Assembly (NCBI RefSeq): GCF_005518135.1
Contig: NZ_SULI01000018.1
Location: forward strand, 1 to 64,000
DNA length: 64,000 nucleotides
Direction of reading: 5' to 3'
Origin: Shimia litoralis
GTDB lineage: Bacteria > Pseudomonadota > Alphaproteobacteria > Rhodobacterales > Rhodobacteraceae
Under the pieces are notes generated by a model. It was given only the letters and a program-made list of their open reading frames with translations, was not told where the DNA came from and did no database searches. Shown one piece after another: positions 48,790 to 59,402 of this stretch. Both the position numbers and the translations under genes were made by a program. How positions within the stretch are numbered: position 1 is the stretch's first letter; every line of letters starts with the position of its first letter.

Positions 48790-49785
48790 ATGAAACGCTT
48801 ACTGATCCTCATTATTGTCGCCTCTGTGGGCTGGTCTGCCTATTGGTTTATCGGGGCAACAGGTGTCAAAACCGGATTTTCGCGATGGTTTGAAAGCCGC
48901 CAATCCGAAGGATGGCTGGCCGAATATGATGATCTGTCTGTGAAAGGGTTCCCGAACCGGTTTGATACGACGTTTACATCGTTGTCGCTGGCTGATCCCG
49001 ACACCGGCGTGGCGTGGACCCTGCCATTTTTCCAGTTGTTCAGCCTCAGCTATAAACCCCATCATATAATCGCCGTTTGGCCCCATACCCAGACCGTGGC
49101 CTATCCAGACCAAAAGATTGACGTCTCCAGCACAGACATGCGTGCGTCTCTAGTTGTCGGGGCTTCAACTCTGCTTCCTCTGGAGCGCAGCAACCTCGTG
49201 ATCCAAGGCCTGTCGGTGACGTCTTCTGCCGACTGGCAGTTCAAGGCCGACAACATTTTGCTCGCAGCGCACCACGAGCCGGACACAGAGGCGACCTATC
49301 GCATCGCGCTTCAGGCAGATCAAATCGTACCACCTGTCGGCATTCGGCTTGGAACAGACAATACTTTGCCCAATGCGCTAAGCACTATTAAAGCCGATAT
49401 CATCGCAAGCTTTGATCAGCCTTGGAACAGACACGCCGTTGAGGTTGCCCGACCGCAACCCACATCAATCGACGTGCGTCTGGCGAAAATGGCATGGGGT
49501 GATCTTGATCTGCAAGCCGCGGGCAAGGTCAGCATAGACAATGACGGCATCCCAACTGGCGACATCACCATCCGCGCGACCAACTGGCGGCAGATTATCC
49601 AAGTTGCGCGTGGCTCTGGCCAAATTCCCGCAAGTGTTATGGATGGGGTCGAGCAAGGCCTATCTCTGTTGGCTGGCATTTCTGGCAACCCCAAGACGCT
49701 GGATATTCCACTGGAGTTTGGCAACGGCATGACACGGCTTGGCCCCATTCCAATTGGCCCGGCGCCGCGCCTAAGGCTGCGTTAA
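48790..49785 (+). CDS. DUF2125 family exported/anchored protein
   Basis: 331 residues from M-K-R-L-L-I-L-I-I-V. One N-terminal TM anchor (about 3-22) is followed by a beta-rich periplasmic domain with V-K-G-F-P-N-R-F-D, the hallmark of DUF2125. Function unknown. Its 3' end overlaps the convergent extensin-like gene by four bases. Confidence 0.85.
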   Translation: MKRLLILIIVASVGWSAYWFIGATGVKTGFSRWFESRQSEGWLAEYDDLSVKGFPNRFDTTFTSLSLADPDTGVAWTLPFFQLFSLSYKPHHIIAVWPHTQTVAYPDQKIDVSSTDMRASLVVGASTLLPLERSNLVIQGLSVTSSADWQFKADNILLAAHHEPDTEATYRIALQADQIVPPVGIRLGTDNTLPNALSTIKADIIASFDQPWNRHAVEVARPQPTSIDVRLAKMAWGDLDLQAAGKVSIDNDGIPTGDITIRATNWRQIIQVARGSGQIPASVMDGVEQGLSLLAGISGNPKTLDIPLEFGNGMTRLGPIPIGPAPRLRLR

Positions 49786-50630
49786 CGGCAATAGGGACCA
49801 TTTCCGTACTTGGCGATGTCAAAGTGGAAATGGTCTTTGTGATATTTGTCCGCATTTGGACCCAAAACAGTGCCAAACGGTCCGCATGCCGATTTGTGCA
49901 TCTTCTTAAGGATGCGGCCCTTTTTGCCACCGCCCCAGTCGTTCAGCACTGAAATCCGGTTGCCGTTTTTCAACTCGAACGCAGAAATGTCGATTGCGCG
50001 GCCTTTGCCATGTTCGGAAATTTTCGCACCCTTGCGGGAATTGCGTGTTCGGCAGGAATATCCGGCAGCAACCCTGATCTTGACGACACCGCCGCCATAC
50101 CGCCCGACGGCTTTGTCCATGCCGCCATCGACCCATTTTTTCAAAGCTTTGGCCGTGTCACATTCCATCACCGCTGGCGTGCTTAGCGCAACGCCAGAAA
50201 CCGAATACAGTTTGATAGCCCCCTTACGAATACCACATCCGCTTAGCTTACCCGGAACGCTGCCAACCTCTGCACCTTGAAGCTTGCGATCTTTGCACAC
50301 CTTTCCAATACCAGCGTCCGCAGCGCCTTTGCGCCGTGCCGCAACAATGGGCTCGGCATCTCGTGCAGGTGCCACTGCTGCACGCGCAGTAGACGCCGTG
50401 GCGGCTGTGGCGGCAGCAGTTTCGGCGGCGGGCGCCTTAACTGGCGCCTTGGCTCCGGCTGTGACCTTGGCAGGACGTAGAACAGGGCGCACCGACGTCT
50501 CTGGAGCCAAACTTGGCAAGGCCGGCGGGAATACGTCTTCGCGTGAAACAGGGCGCAAAGAGGAGCTTGGCGCATTTGCGAGTGCCACTGTGGCCACGAG
50601 AAACAAGGGTATTGCGACCCGAGCAATCAA
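49782..50630 (-). CDS. Extensin-like C-terminal domain protein
   Basis: 282 residues, TTG start overlapping the tyrA stop (TTGA) with GGAG ten bases upstream. The signal peptide ends about A-L-A-N (19). A Pro/Ala-rich linker (about 20-95) leads to the extensin-like domain, with C-G-I, S-C-R-T-R-N, S-E-H-G-K-G-R-A-I-D-I and a C-terminal D-H-F-H-F-D. The H-x-H/D pattern resembles zinc peptidases of the D-Ala-D-Ala (VanY/MepA) type, so a cell-wall enzyme is plausible. Confidence 0.85.
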   Translation of the reverse strand: MIARVAIPLFLVATVALANAPSSSLRPVSREDVFPPALPSLAPETSVRPVLRPAKVTAGAKAPVKAPAAETAAATAATASTARAAVAPARDAEPIVAARRKGAADAGIGKVCKDRKLQGAEVGSVPGKLSGCGIRKGAIKLYSVSGVALSTPAVMECDTAKALKKWVDGGMDKAVGRYGGGVVKIRVAAGYSCRTRNSRKGAKISEHGKGRAIDISAFELKNGNRISVLNDWGGGKKGRILKKMHKSACGPFGTVLGPNADKYHKDHFHFDIAKYGNGPYCR

Positions 50631-51553
50631 GGTTTTGGCGCTCCGCGACCAAAATCAGGGGCATCAGTGTCCTGACCGGCTTCGATAATGCCGCGGCGAA
50701 TAGCGCGCGTGCGCGTGAAATAATCAAACAGATGGTCGCCATCACCAGTTCGGATGGCCCTTTGCAAGGCAAACAACTCTTCGGTAAAGCGGCCCAAAAT
50801 TTCAAGCGTGGCTTCTTTGTTGTTCAAAAACACATCGCGCCACATTGTCGGGTCAGAGGCTGCAATACGGGTAAAGTCACGAAATCCCGCAGCAGAATAT
50901 TTGATCACTTCGCTGTCGGTGACACGGCGCAGATCGTCCGCCACGCCAACCATGGTATAAGCAATCAAATGCGGGGCATGCGACGTCACAGCCAGCACAA
51001 GGTCATGATGGTCCGCATCCATTTCGGCAACATTCGCGCCAATCCCCTCCCACAGCGCTCTGAGCTGGGAAATTGCGTCAGGATCGGTGTCCTCTGTGGC
51101 GGGAACAATAATACACCAGCGGTTGTCATATAGTTCGGCGAAACCAGATTCCGGCCCTGAATGCTCTGTTCCTGCCAAGGGGTGGGCTGGAATAAAATGG
51201 ACATCCTCCGGCAAATACGGCGAGACGGCGTCGATCACCGATCGCTTTACAGAGCCGACGTCGGAGATCGTCGCACCTGATTTGAGAGCTGGGGCAATAT
51301 CGCGTGCGACGGCCCCCATTGCCCCCACTGGCACGCAGAGGATCACAAGATCAGCGTCTTTGACGGCCTCTTGAGCGCTCTCGCACACACGGTCACACAA
51401 ACCAATTCTACGGGCAGTTTCGCGCGTTTCAGGTGAACGAGCATATCCCGTCACTTCGGTCACAAGGCCACCGCGTTTGATGGCCCAGTACATTGAAGAC
51501 GCAATAAGCCCGAGACCAATGAGTGCCACGCGCCCATAAATTGGCTGTGTCAT
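50627..51553 (-). CDS. tyrA: Prephenate/arogenate dehydrogenase
   Basis: 308 residues. The Rossmann loop is G-L-G-L-I-A-S-S, followed by S-D-V-G-S-V-K and [10 protein letters not shown], the TyrA signature. It makes the tyrosine precursor by oxidative decarboxylation of prephenate (or arogenate). Four-base overlap with hisC upstream; the pair is translationally coupled. Confidence 0.94.
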   Translation of the reverse strand: MTQPIYGRVALIGLGLIASSMYWAIKRGGLVTEVTGYARSPETRETARRIGLCDRVCESAQEAVKDADLVILCVPVGAMGAVARDIAPALKSGATISDVGSVKRSVIDAVSPYLPEDVHFIPAHPLAGTEHSGPESGFAELYDNRWCIIVPATEDTDPDAISQLRALWEGIGANVAEMDADHHDLVLAVTSHAPHLIAYTMVGVADDLRRVTDSEVIKYSAAGFRDFTRIAASDPTMWRDVFLNNKEATLEILGRFTEELFALQRAIRTGDGDHLFDYFTRTRAIRRGIIEAGQDTDAPDFGRGAPKP

Positions 51554-52635
51554 CTGGCGCCGCCTTTGAATTGCCCAACGGCATGTGCGACGCGCCGACA
51601 GCTGGCTTCGTCTCCGACGGTGATCCGCAAACAGTTCGGCAAGCCGTATCCCGCAACGCGGCGGACAATCAGCCCTTGGGATTTCAAATAATCGTCACAG
51701 GCCTCGGCCTCTTGCTGATCTGAAAAGCGCGCCAAAATAAAGTTGGCTGTCGATGTATCAGAAGGCACACCGTGCTCGGCCAATGCTTCGGCCAACCATG
51801 CCCGCCATTTGGCATTTTCCTGACGGCATTTTTGCACATATGGCAAATCTTTGATCGCGGCTTCGGCTGCGGCCAAGGCTGGCGCGGTCAAATTGAACGG
51901 TCCACGCACCCGGTTGAGCACATCAATAATCGGCTTTGGCCCATAGCCCCAACCGACCCGTAATCCGCCCAGACCGTAAAGTTTGGAAAACGTACGCGTC
52001 ATCACAACATTGTCGCGCATATCAACGAGGGACGCACCGCCGTCAAAGCCTTCAACATAGTCGGCATATGCACCATCAAGAACCAAAATAGCCTGTTCCG
52101 GCAATCCTTCGGCCAAGCGCGCGACTTCGTTCCCCCCGATCATTGTACCCGTGGGGTTGTTGGGGTTGGCGATGAACACAAGCTTGGTGTTCTTGGTGCA
52201 CGCGGCAAGGAGGGCGTCAACATCCGTGACCCGATCACACTCAGGTGCCACAACAGGCGTGGCACCTGCAGCGAGTGCGGAGACCCGATACATGGAGAAC
52301 CCGTGTTCAGTATACAGAACCTCGTCACCTGGCCCGGCAAATGCTTGGCAGAGAAATGCAATAATTTCGTCAGACCCAGCACCCATAAGAATGCGATCAA
52401 CATCCAGCCCATGAACGTCGGCAATCGCGGTACGCAGAGACAAATGTTCAGAAGATGGATAGCGGTTCAGCTCGTACCCTGCCCGACGATGCGCCTCGAC
52501 GGCTGCTTCGCTTGGCCCAAGGGGGTTTTCATTCGACGACAGCTTGACCACATCAGTCACGCCGTCGATCGTGGACTTACCACTGACATACAACTCGATA
52601 TCCAGAATACCCGGTTGTGGTACGATATGTGACAT
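51550..52635 (-). CDS. hisC: Histidinol-phosphate aminotransferase family (likely also aromatic)
   Basis: 361 residues from the ATG with AGGAGA upstream. The PLP lysine is in [14 protein letters not shown], with N-P-N-N-P-T-G. Coupling to tyrA suggests use in tyrosine/phenylalanine synthesis as well as histidine; substrate range cannot be read from sequence. Confidence 0.92.
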   Translation of the reverse strand: MSHIVPQPGILDIELYVSGKSTIDGVTDVVKLSSNENPLGPSEAAVEAHRRAGYELNRYPSSEHLSLRTAIADVHGLDVDRILMGAGSDEIIAFLCQAFAGPGDEVLYTEHGFSMYRVSALAAGATPVVAPECDRVTDVDALLAACTKNTKLVFIANPNNPTGTMIGGNEVARLAEGLPEQAILVLDGAYADYVEGFDGGASLVDMRDNVVMTRTFSKLYGLGGLRVGWGYGPKPIIDVLNRVRGPFNLTAPALAAAEAAIKDLPYVQKCRQENAKWRAWLAEALAEHGVPSDTSTANFILARFSDQQEAEACDDYLKSQGLIVRRVAGYGLPNCLRITVGDEASCRRVAHAVGQFKGGAR

Positions 52636-52972
52636 CAATACATCTCCTACTATGGGTCGGGTTCTAGCGCCCGCTTGAGAGGTTTGAAAGATTCTAAATC
52701 AGCTTTGCGCCAAGTTGCGTTTTTGCGGTCACGCATCGGGTTTTTGAATTGACCACACGAGCCCCCTTGAGCGCTACACAACGTCCTATACGTGGCGCAT
52801 CCCCCGAGAGCCGTGCGAGTTCCGGCATTCATACGCGAAAAAACGCCCCTTAATGAAATTTTGGCCAAAGACGTGAGATCGTGGGGCACAGGAAACTGCG
52901 ACCCACACAAAAAGAAAAGCCCCCGAAAATCGGAGGCTTTCCAAAATCTTGCAACATATGTTGCAGAGACAA
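52636..52972. other. 337-base region between rpsD and hisC
   Basis: No credible gene. It contains the rpsD terminator at its right end; the hisC promoter must lie in the remaining ~270 bases but no clear box pair was found. Confidence 0.6.
52909..52939 (-). terminator. Rho-independent terminator of rpsD
   Basis: On the minus strand AAGCCTCCGA pairs with TCGGGGGCTT (one wobble) around a TTT loop, and TTCTTTTT follows. Confidence 0.85.
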
Positions 52973-53593
52973 TTAGTTTTTGGCGTAGAATTCGACCACG
53001 AGGTTTGGCTCCATCAAAACTGGGTAAGGCACATCGCCCAAACCAGGAGTGCGTACAAACGTAGCAGTCATCTTGCTGTGATCGGCTTCGATGTAATCAG
53101 GGACATCGCGCTCGGCCAGTTGAACGGCTTCCATCAAAACAGTCAGCTGTTTGGATTTATCACGAACTTCGATCACGTCACCTTCTTTAACACGGTAAGA
53201 AGGGATGTTCACTTTTTGACCGTTCACTTTGACGTGGCCGTGGTTCACGAACTGACGTGCAGCAAATACGGTTGGAACGAACTTGGCGCGGTATACAACT
53301 GCGTCCAAACGGCGCTCGAGCAGACCAATCAGGTTCTCACCTGTATCGCCTTTAACACGCTCGGCTTCACCGTAAATGCGACGGAACTGTTTTTCGGTCA
53401 GATCGCCATAGTAGCCTTTAAGCTTTTGCTTGGCGCGCAGCTGAATGCCGAAATCTGACATTTTGCCTTTGCGGCGCTGACCGTGTTGACCGGGGCCATA
53501 TTCACGACGGTTTACTGGGGACTTTGGGCGGCCCCAGATGTTTTCGCCCATGCGGCGGTCAATTTTATACTTGGCAGACGTACGTTTAGTCAC
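52973..53593 (-). CDS. rpsD: 30S ribosomal protein S4
   Basis: 206 residues from a GTG ([10 protein letters not shown]) with AAGGAT upstream; the frame extends further but the family start fits here. S4 signatures are [15 protein letters not shown] and the S4 RNA-binding fold around [11 protein letters not shown]. It is a primary 16S rRNA-binding protein of the small subunit. Monocistronic with a strong terminator. The GTG start may help autoregulation. Confidence 0.97.
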   Translation of the reverse strand: MTKRTSAKYKIDRRMGENIWGRPKSPVNRREYGPGQHGQRRKGKMSDFGIQLRAKQKLKGYYGDLTEKQFRRIYGEAERVKGDTGENLIGLLERRLDAVVYRAKFVPTVFAARQFVNHGHVKVNGQKVNIPSYRVKEGDVIEVRDKSKQLTVLMEAVQLAERDVPDYIEADHSKMTATFVRTPGLGDVPYPVLMEPNLVVEFYAKN

Positions 53594-53782
53594 GGCTGAT
53601 ATCCTTCTTTTGGTCGACGCCCATTTCGAATGAGCGACTATGAAGGGCGTTGTCCTCTGGTCGAGACCTGACAGGGATCCCCTTGCGGGGGCCACCAACA
53701 CCAATGAAGTCGCGCTTATAGCTGTGAGCACACCAGAGTCAACACCTCAAAGATCATCCCACGCGCAAACGGGTCCAAGGAT

Positions 53783-53808
53783 ATAAAAAAGGGCCCAAAG
53801 GCCCTCTT
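53783..53808 (-). terminator. Rho-independent terminator after the Hint-domain gene
   Basis: AGGGCC (53790-53795) pairs with GGCCCT (53800-53805), four-base loop, and on the minus strand a run of six T follows. Confidence 0.8.
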
Positions 53809-53832
53809 TGTGTACCGAAAAATGGTATCTAG

Positions 53833-54912
53833 CTATGCGGCTTCGTACTGAAGAATCGCAGCCTCGGATGCACTAAGGTTGCGCCGGGCATATCCGCCAT
53901 AACTATTTGTATCATATTCCAGATCAGGCATCATCCCAATCAGACGCGCACGGTCGCTTTGCTCCAGTGTTGTCATCGCAGCGTTAGCGGGGTGAAAGCT
54001 TTCTGTTTCGACACCATTTGCCCAAAGCACCTGATGGCTTGGCAACATCAAATGCACATATGTCACTTCGCGCACAGCCGTATCGACTGTGATGGTGCTC
54101 CCGTTGACCAAATCCTCTGCGGACACCAGCACCTCGGACGTATTGAACAAGGCCTGCGCAGTCGCCCCCTGAACCAGAACCCGATGACTTGGCGACACCA
54201 ACAGCTCTTGGTCTGGGCGTTCAATGCCCAGCGCCCCAGCCCGAAAACGTACAGGGCGCAATTTTGGCAATGCAAACAACCGAGCCCCCGACATACGTCG
54301 GCTGCCAATCCAGCAAATTTCCTCTGCACCGTTATCTTTGGTCTGAACCAGATCCCCCTCGCGAAGGTCTTGAACCAACCTTGGTCCGGTCGGGGTTTGA
54401 ATCATCGTACCCGGTGTAAAGCAAATGACCCCACCCGTGGCCGGCCCCATTGGGTTGGCCTCGATGGCGTCCATGGAATGATGCACAACCCAAAGCTCGG
54501 TATCACTTGGTGGAACCGCATCCAAAAACATCAACAACGGGGCACTTCCGGCGACATCAATCACCGTGACCGAATAGCTTTGCGCCCCATTCGTGACCAC
54601 GAACCCGCCTTCCAGCAACGGTTCATCCAAATCCGTTTCATCTAACTTAGGAGAATTTTTTACAGCTTCCCCAACCAGTCGACGCACCATACGCGCCGCC
54701 CGCTTGCGGATGTTTGCCTCACCTTCCGCCTGATCGAGTCGCAAAAGCTCTCCGGGTCCGTCCACACGAACGGAATCCCCATGCCATGACCACACCGCGC
54801 CCGTTTCGAGCGACTGCACCGGTGCTGCCGATTGACCGTCTACTTCTGTTTGCGACCAGGAGATGACAAACGTGCCTCGAAAGCCCGTCTTCATTGCCCG
54901 ATAACCTGCCAT
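53833..54912 (-). CDS. Stand-alone Hint-domain protein
   Basis: 359 residues (an ATG six codons in, before K-T-G-F-R-G, may be the true start). The N-terminal 155 residues are beta/helical without known family. The Hint domain begins at C-F-T-P-G-T-M-I (Cys164), with L-R-E-G-D-L-V-Q-T and S-P-S-H-R-V-L-V, the Hint_2 type of Hedgehog/intein fold. Such domains self-cleave at the cysteine, but the usual C-terminal splicing residues are not evident. Roseobacters carry many such proteins, often alongside secreted calcium-binding proteins; none is near. Confidence 0.82.
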   Translation of the reverse strand: MAGYRAMKTGFRGTFVISWSQTEVDGQSAAPVQSLETGAVWSWHGDSVRVDGPGELLRLDQAEGEANIRKRAARMVRRLVGEAVKNSPKLDETDLDEPLLEGGFVVTNGAQSYSVTVIDVAGSAPLLMFLDAVPPSDTELWVVHHSMDAIEANPMGPATGGVICFTPGTMIQTPTGPRLVQDLREGDLVQTKDNGAEEICWIGSRRMSGARLFALPKLRPVRFRAGALGIERPDQELLVSPSHRVLVQGATAQALFNTSEVLVSAEDLVNGSTITVDTAVREVTYVHLMLPSHQVLWANGVETESFHPANAAMTTLEQSDRARLIGMMPDLEYDTNSYGGYARRNLSASEAAILQYEAA

Positions 54913-54991
54913 TTAGTTTTTTTATTACGGTTAGGATAACAGACGAGATTCGCTGTGAAAAGTGTTAATGCAGAAAAGCTTAACAGTGTGT

Positions 54992-55906
54992 CTAAAATTG
55001 TAGATCCAGTCGCAGCGCGCCAACAACCTGTTCGTCTCTCTGGCCCACAAATTCTTTACTCAACCACGTAAGCCCATAGAACACCGCGCTTTTTTCACCT
55101 TGCCAATGTACACCCGCACGCACACGACTGCGGGCGTCCGACAAAGCATACCCGCGATCTTCGGGTAAATATGCACTGTCATACACTTTCGCGATATCCG
55201 CACCGACAATCCAGCTAAAGCCTTGGGATGCCCGCTTGATCGTCCGATAGCGATGTCCTGTAACCGGATCGCGCACCAAAAGGTCGGCCGTCCCCACATC
55301 ACCAAACGTTAAATCAAACCCGACACGCGCAAAGGTTTCTACGCCAGCACGGAACTCGGCAAAGGGTCGCACTTCTGTTTGTGATCCAACAGTCCAATCT
55401 TTTGCAGCTTCGAATGTCATGCTGGGGCGAACTTTGTTCCCGATCTGCGCATTCAACGTTGCATTTGACGGGGGTGGTGTACCAAGCAATTTATGTAGCC
55501 CCGTTTGGATATGATCCAATTGTGTTTGGGGCCCCAGAACAACGATATCCCCACCCAGACTAAGATCCAGCCCCTGCGACATCCAATGCGTATGCACACC
55601 GCCAGATAGCGCCCCCGCCCACGGGCGATCCCCCGCAGCGGGTGTTACGATGTCTTCGGGAGCAATAATTTCACCCAAGATGCGAAACTCGAGAATTCCC
55701 CCGAACTCGGATGGGGCGCGGCCCTGCCAATCTTGGCCAAACACATAGCTTGAGGCGATCGAGCCTGTACGCCAACGATCTTTGCCATCGCCAATCAGGT
55801 CATTCACAAACAATCGGCCGTGTCCGAGCTGATGCGTATCCTGCGCCGCCGCTGAGGTGAACAGCGTCAAAGAAACCAATACAAAAGAAACAATGCGCCC
55901 CAACAT
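54992..55906 (-). CDS. LpxR-like outer-membrane lipid A deacylase (DUF2219)
   Basis: 304 residues with a signal peptide ending A-A-A-Q. The N-terminal V-N-D-x5-K-D-R-W-R-T-G-S resembles the Asn/Asp-rich start of LpxR barrels, and the chain ends in L-R-L-D-L-Q-F with a C-terminal Phe, as outer-membrane barrels do. Many alternating hydrophobic strands fit a 12-strand barrel. LpxR removes the 3'-acyloxyacyl chain of lipid A. The neighbouring sugar-nucleotide genes make a role in LPS remodelling plausible. Confidence 0.75.
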   Translation of the reverse strand: MLGRIVSFVLVSLTLFTSAAAQDTHQLGHGRLFVNDLIGDGKDRWRTGSIASSYVFGQDWQGRAPSEFGGILEFRILGEIIAPEDIVTPAAGDRPWAGALSGGVHTHWMSQGLDLSLGGDIVVLGPQTQLDHIQTGLHKLLGTPPPSNATLNAQIGNKVRPSMTFEAAKDWTVGSQTEVRPFAEFRAGVETFARVGFDLTFGDVGTADLLVRDPVTGHRYRTIKRASQGFSWIVGADIAKVYDSAYLPEDRGYALSDARSRVRAGVHWQGEKSAVFYGLTWLSKEFVGQRDEQVVGALRLDLQF

Positions 55907-56163
55907 ACCAAACTCCGTGAATGCCTGTGATGCGCATTTCCTACCTCCCGACTAAGGCGAAAACCAGTGCCACATGCCCCTGCCCCAAGGCATTTTCATG
56001 ATCTATTCGGGCGAAAATGCGGCGCACATCGACCTGCGACACCTCGCAAGTGTCATTGGGCAATTAGGCCTCGACCCTTGCACGCGCCCCTTGTGGATGG
56101 CATTTGTATCTCGTGGCCGAGAACGTCAACTTTCGGGCAGCACAACAGAGATCGGCAGGCACC

Positions 56164-57285
56164 ATGACAAAAAAAGCACTTATCACCGGCATTACAGGCC
56201 AAGATGGCTCTTATCTTGCGGAATTTCTGTTGGAGCAGGGATATGAGGTGCATGGCATCAAACGGCGCGCATCGTCGTTCAACACTCAGCGTGTTGATCA
56301 CATCTTTGAAGATCCGCATACTGATAATGCGCGCTTCATGCTGCACTATGGCGATTTGACAGACAGCTCGAACCTGACCCGCATCCTGCAAGAAGTTCAA
56401 CCAGACGAAGTTTACAATCTGGGCGCCCAGAGTCACGTCGCGGTAAGCTTTGAATCTCCTGAATATACCGCCGACGTCGATGCCATGGGCACGTTGCGCT
56501 TGCTCGAGGCAATTCGTTTCTTGGGAATGGAAAAGAAAACCCGGTTTTATCAGGCGTCCACTTCGGAACTTTATGGCCTCGTGCAGGAAACACCTCAACG
56601 CGAAACCACGCCGTTTCACCCGCGCAGCCCCTACGCGGTGGCCAAGATGTACGCCTATTGGATCACGGTGAACTATCGCGAAGCTTACGGCATGTACGCC
56701 TGCAACGGCATCCTGTTTAACCACGAAAGCCCGCGCCGCGGCGAGACGTTTGTCACGCGCAAAATTACCCGCGGGTTGGCCAATATCGCCCAAGGTCTGG
56801 AGCCGTGCTTGTACATGGGCAACATTGATGCACTGCGCGATTGGGGCCACGCCAAAGATTATGTGCGCATGCAGTGGATGATGCTGCAACAGGACACGCC
56901 AGAAGACTTTGTCATCGCGACCGGCGTGCAATATTCGGTCCGCCAGTTCATTCAATGGTCTGCCCAAGAGCTTGGCATTACCTTGCGGTTCGAAGGCGAA
57001 GGCCTCACCGAACAAGCCATCGTCGACAGCATTTCAGGTGATAGCGCACCTGCCCTCAAGGTGGGCGATGTTGTCATGCGTATCGATCCGCGATACTTCC
57101 GCCCTGCCGAAGTCGAGACCTTGTTGGGCGATCCGACGAAAGCCAAAGAAAAACTTGGCTGGGTTCCAGAGATCACCGTTCAGGAAATGTGTGCCGAAAT
57201 GGTCACCGAAGACCTCAAGGCGGCGCGACGTCAACGTGTGCTGGTTGATCATGGTTATCAAACACCTGTCGCCCGCGAGGACTGA
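56164..57285 (+). CDS. gmd: GDP-mannose 4,6-dehydratase
   Basis: 373 residues. The N-terminus [15 protein letters not shown] is diagnostic of Gmd, as are [16 protein letters not shown] and Y-A-V-A-K. It converts GDP-mannose to GDP-4-keto-6-deoxy-mannose using bound NADP. First gene of a four-gene run (gmd, epimerase-reductase, colD-like, manC) that needs this product. Confidence 0.97.
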   Translation: MTKKALITGITGQDGSYLAEFLLEQGYEVHGIKRRASSFNTQRVDHIFEDPHTDNARFMLHYGDLTDSSNLTRILQEVQPDEVYNLGAQSHVAVSFESPEYTADVDAMGTLRLLEAIRFLGMEKKTRFYQASTSELYGLVQETPQRETTPFHPRSPYAVAKMYAYWITVNYREAYGMYACNGILFNHESPRRGETFVTRKITRGLANIAQGLEPCLYMGNIDALRDWGHAKDYVRMQWMMLQQDTPEDFVIATGVQYSVRQFIQWSAQELGITLRFEGEGLTEQAIVDSISGDSAPALKVGDVVMRIDPRYFRPAEVETLLGDPTKAKEKLGWVPEITVQEMCAEMVTEDLKAARRQRVLVDHGYQTPVARED

Positions 57286-57289
57286 TATT

Positions 57290-58225
57290 ATGGGGTCTAA
57301 ACGCACTTTGTTTCTGACTGGTGGCGCCGGCATGGTTGGACGCAACATTCAGGACCACCCTGCCGCTGCAGACTGGCATATCCTTGCCCCGCGCAGCGCA
57401 GAATTGGACCTGACCGATGCCGATGCGGTGACCCGCTTTGTGGACACCCACAAACCCGATCTTGTGGTGCATGCCGCAGGGCGCGTGGGGGGCATTCAGG
57501 CCAATATGGCGCATCCCGTCGCGTTTCTTGAGGAAAACACCGCGATGGGTCGCAACGTGATCATGGCAGCCCACCGCGCGGGCGTGCGCGATTTTCTTAA
57601 CCTTGCATCGACCTGCATGTATCCGCGCGCCGCGGCCAACCCTCTGCGCGAAGAGATGATCTTGACTGGCGAACTAGAGCCCACAAACGAAGGGTATGCC
57701 TTGGCCAAGATCATGGCCACCCGCCTGTGCCAGTACATCGGCCGCGAAGACACGGATGCGCGGTATAAAACCTTGATCCCGTGCAATCTGTTTGGATTAC
57801 ATGACAAATTTGACCCCAAACATTCCCATCTGGTTCCGGCCATCATCCACAAGGTGCACGAAGCCAAGCGGCTGGGACAAGACACCGTTGAAATTTGGGG
57901 CGATGGCACCGCGCGGCGTGAATTCATGTTTGCCGGTGATCTTGCCGATGCAGTTATGCAGGCCGCCAACGACATGGCCGCCCTGCCCGACCTTATGAAC
58001 ACGGGCCTTGGGCATGATCACACAATCAACGACTATTACGCGACCGTCGCCAAAGTCGTCGGCTGGGATGGGACGTTCACGCACGACCTGTCCAAACCCG
58101 TCGGCATGAAGCAAAAGCTCTGTTCGACCGAACGTCAAGCCAAATGGGGCTGGAGCGCCCCAACATCGTTAGAAGACGGATTGGCCCAGACGTATCGCCA
58201 TTATCAAGAAAGTTTTGCCCAATGA
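57290..58225 (+). CDS. GDP-L-fucose synthase/GDP-L-colitose synthase family epimerase-reductase
   Basis: 311 residues from an ATG with GAGGA upstream. G-G-A-G-M-V-G-R is the Rossmann motif. The catalytic residues of the Fcl family are intact: Ser107, Cys109, Tyr136, Lys140 and a histidine near 180 in S-H-L-V-P. The family epimerises C3/C5 (or C5 alone) and reduces C4 of the 4-keto sugar. Fcl (fucose) and ColC (colitose) have the same fold and motifs; the adjacent colD-like gene favours the ColC role. It overlaps that gene by ATGA. Confidence 0.9.
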   Translation: MGSKRTLFLTGGAGMVGRNIQDHPAAADWHILAPRSAELDLTDADAVTRFVDTHKPDLVVHAAGRVGGIQANMAHPVAFLEENTAMGRNVIMAAHRAGVRDFLNLASTCMYPRAAANPLREEMILTGELEPTNEGYALAKIMATRLCQYIGREDTDARYKTLIPCNLFGLHDKFDPKHSHLVPAIIHKVHEAKRLGQDTVEIWGDGTARREFMFAGDLADAVMQAANDMAALPDLMNTGLGHDHTINDYYATVAKVVGWDGTFTHDLSKPVGMKQKLCSTERQAKWGWSAPTSLEDGLAQTYRHYQESFAQ

Positions 58226-59388
58226 GCACCAAGTACCCGCTGGCCACATCATCATGGGATCAGGCCGAGTATGACGCCCTCAATCGCGTCATCGACTCTG
58301 ATATGTTTTCGATGGGCCCAGAGGTGCGTGCCTTTGAGGAGCAATTCGCGACACAGTTCGGCAGCAAATATGCTGTGATGGTCAATTCTGGATCGTCCGC
58401 AAATTTATTGATGACGGCCGCGCTGTTCTTTACGCAGAACTCTGATCTCAAACTGAATAGAGGAGACGAAATCATCGTCCCCGCCGTCAGTTGGTCAACC
58501 ACCTATTACCCCTTGGGGCAGTACGGGTTGAAAATGAAGTTCGTGGATATTGATCTGTCGACGCTGAACTATGATCTTGATGCGCTCGCAGACGCCGTCA
58601 CAGAAAAAACCCGCGCCATTATGGTCGTGAACCTGTTGGGTAACCCAAATGATTTCGCGGCCCTTCAGAACATCATTGGTGATCGCAATATCGTTCTGTT
58701 GGAAGACAATTGTGAGTCAATGGGCGCAACGTTTGATGGCAAACAAGCGGGCACATTCGGCGTTGTCGGCAGCTATTCCGCGTTTTTCTCGCACCATATT
58801 TCCACCATGGAAGGTGGGATCGTGGTCACGGATGACGAGGAACTGTATCACATCATGCTGTCTTTGCGGGCGCATGGCTGGACACGAAACCTGCCAAAAT
58901 TCAACCGTGTCACTGGCGAGAAGAGCGACGATCCGTTTGAGGAAAGCTTTCGCTTTGTCTTGCCCGGATACAACCTGCGCCCACTGGAAATGTCTGGTGC
59001 ACTTGGGATTGAGCAACTCAAGAAGCTGCCGTCCCTCGTTGAGGGGCGACGTGCCAATGGTGCCGCGTTACAGGCCAAGTTGGGCAATCATCCCAAATTC
59101 ATGATTCAGCGCGAAATTGGCCAAAGCAGCTGGTTTGGCTTTTCGCTGGTGTTGCGCCCTGATCTGGGGCTGGAACGTGCCCCATTTGTGAAACAGCTTA
59201 TTGAAGCTGGATTTGAATGCCGCCCCATCGTGGCTGGCAACTTCGCCAAAAACGAAGTGATGAAATATTTTGACTATGATATTCACGGTCAGCTCAGCAA
59301 TGCCGACTATATTGACTCGTATGGCCTGTTTGTTGGCAACCACCATTTCCCTATCCCCGAGGCGATCGACGCATTGGCGGCACTTTGA
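58222..59388 (+). CDS. colD: ColD-like GDP-4-keto-6-deoxy-D-mannose 3-dehydratase (PLP)
   Basis: 388 residues, DegT/DnrJ/EryC1/StrS fold. The position that binds PLP in aminotransferases is lysine; here the motif reads F-F-S-H-H-I-S-T-M-E-G-G and the equivalent residue is His191 (His192 next). Histidine in place of the lysine marks the dehydratase branch (ColD, and the E1 enzyme of ascarylose synthesis) that uses pyridoxamine phosphate to remove the C3 hydroxyl. E-D-N-C-E-S-M-G-A carries the Asp that pairs with the pyridine nitrogen. Located between the epimerase-reductase and manC. Confidence 0.85.
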   Translation: MSTKYPLATSSWDQAEYDALNRVIDSDMFSMGPEVRAFEEQFATQFGSKYAVMVNSGSSANLLMTAALFFTQNSDLKLNRGDEIIVPAVSWSTTYYPLGQYGLKMKFVDIDLSTLNYDLDALADAVTEKTRAIMVVNLLGNPNDFAALQNIIGDRNIVLLEDNCESMGATFDGKQAGTFGVVGSYSAFFSHHISTMEGGIVVTDDEELYHIMLSLRAHGWTRNLPKFNRVTGEKSDDPFEESFRFVLPGYNLRPLEMSGALGIEQLKKLPSLVEGRRANGAALQAKLGNHPKFMIQREIGQSSWFGFSLVLRPDLGLERAPFVKQLIEAGFECRPIVAGNFAKNEVMKYFDYDIHGQLSNADYIDSYGLFVGNHHFPIPEAIDALAAL

Positions 59389-59402
59389 CGAGGTAACCGA
59401 TT

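Noticed and set aside
55974-56246. Small plus-strand frame before gmd
   Set aside because: Overlaps the gmd start region in another frame and shows no protein-like features beyond its length.
58222-59388. Perosamine synthase or other sugar aminotransferase
   Set aside because: The PLP-binding lysine position is histidine (His191), which points to the 3-dehydratase branch.
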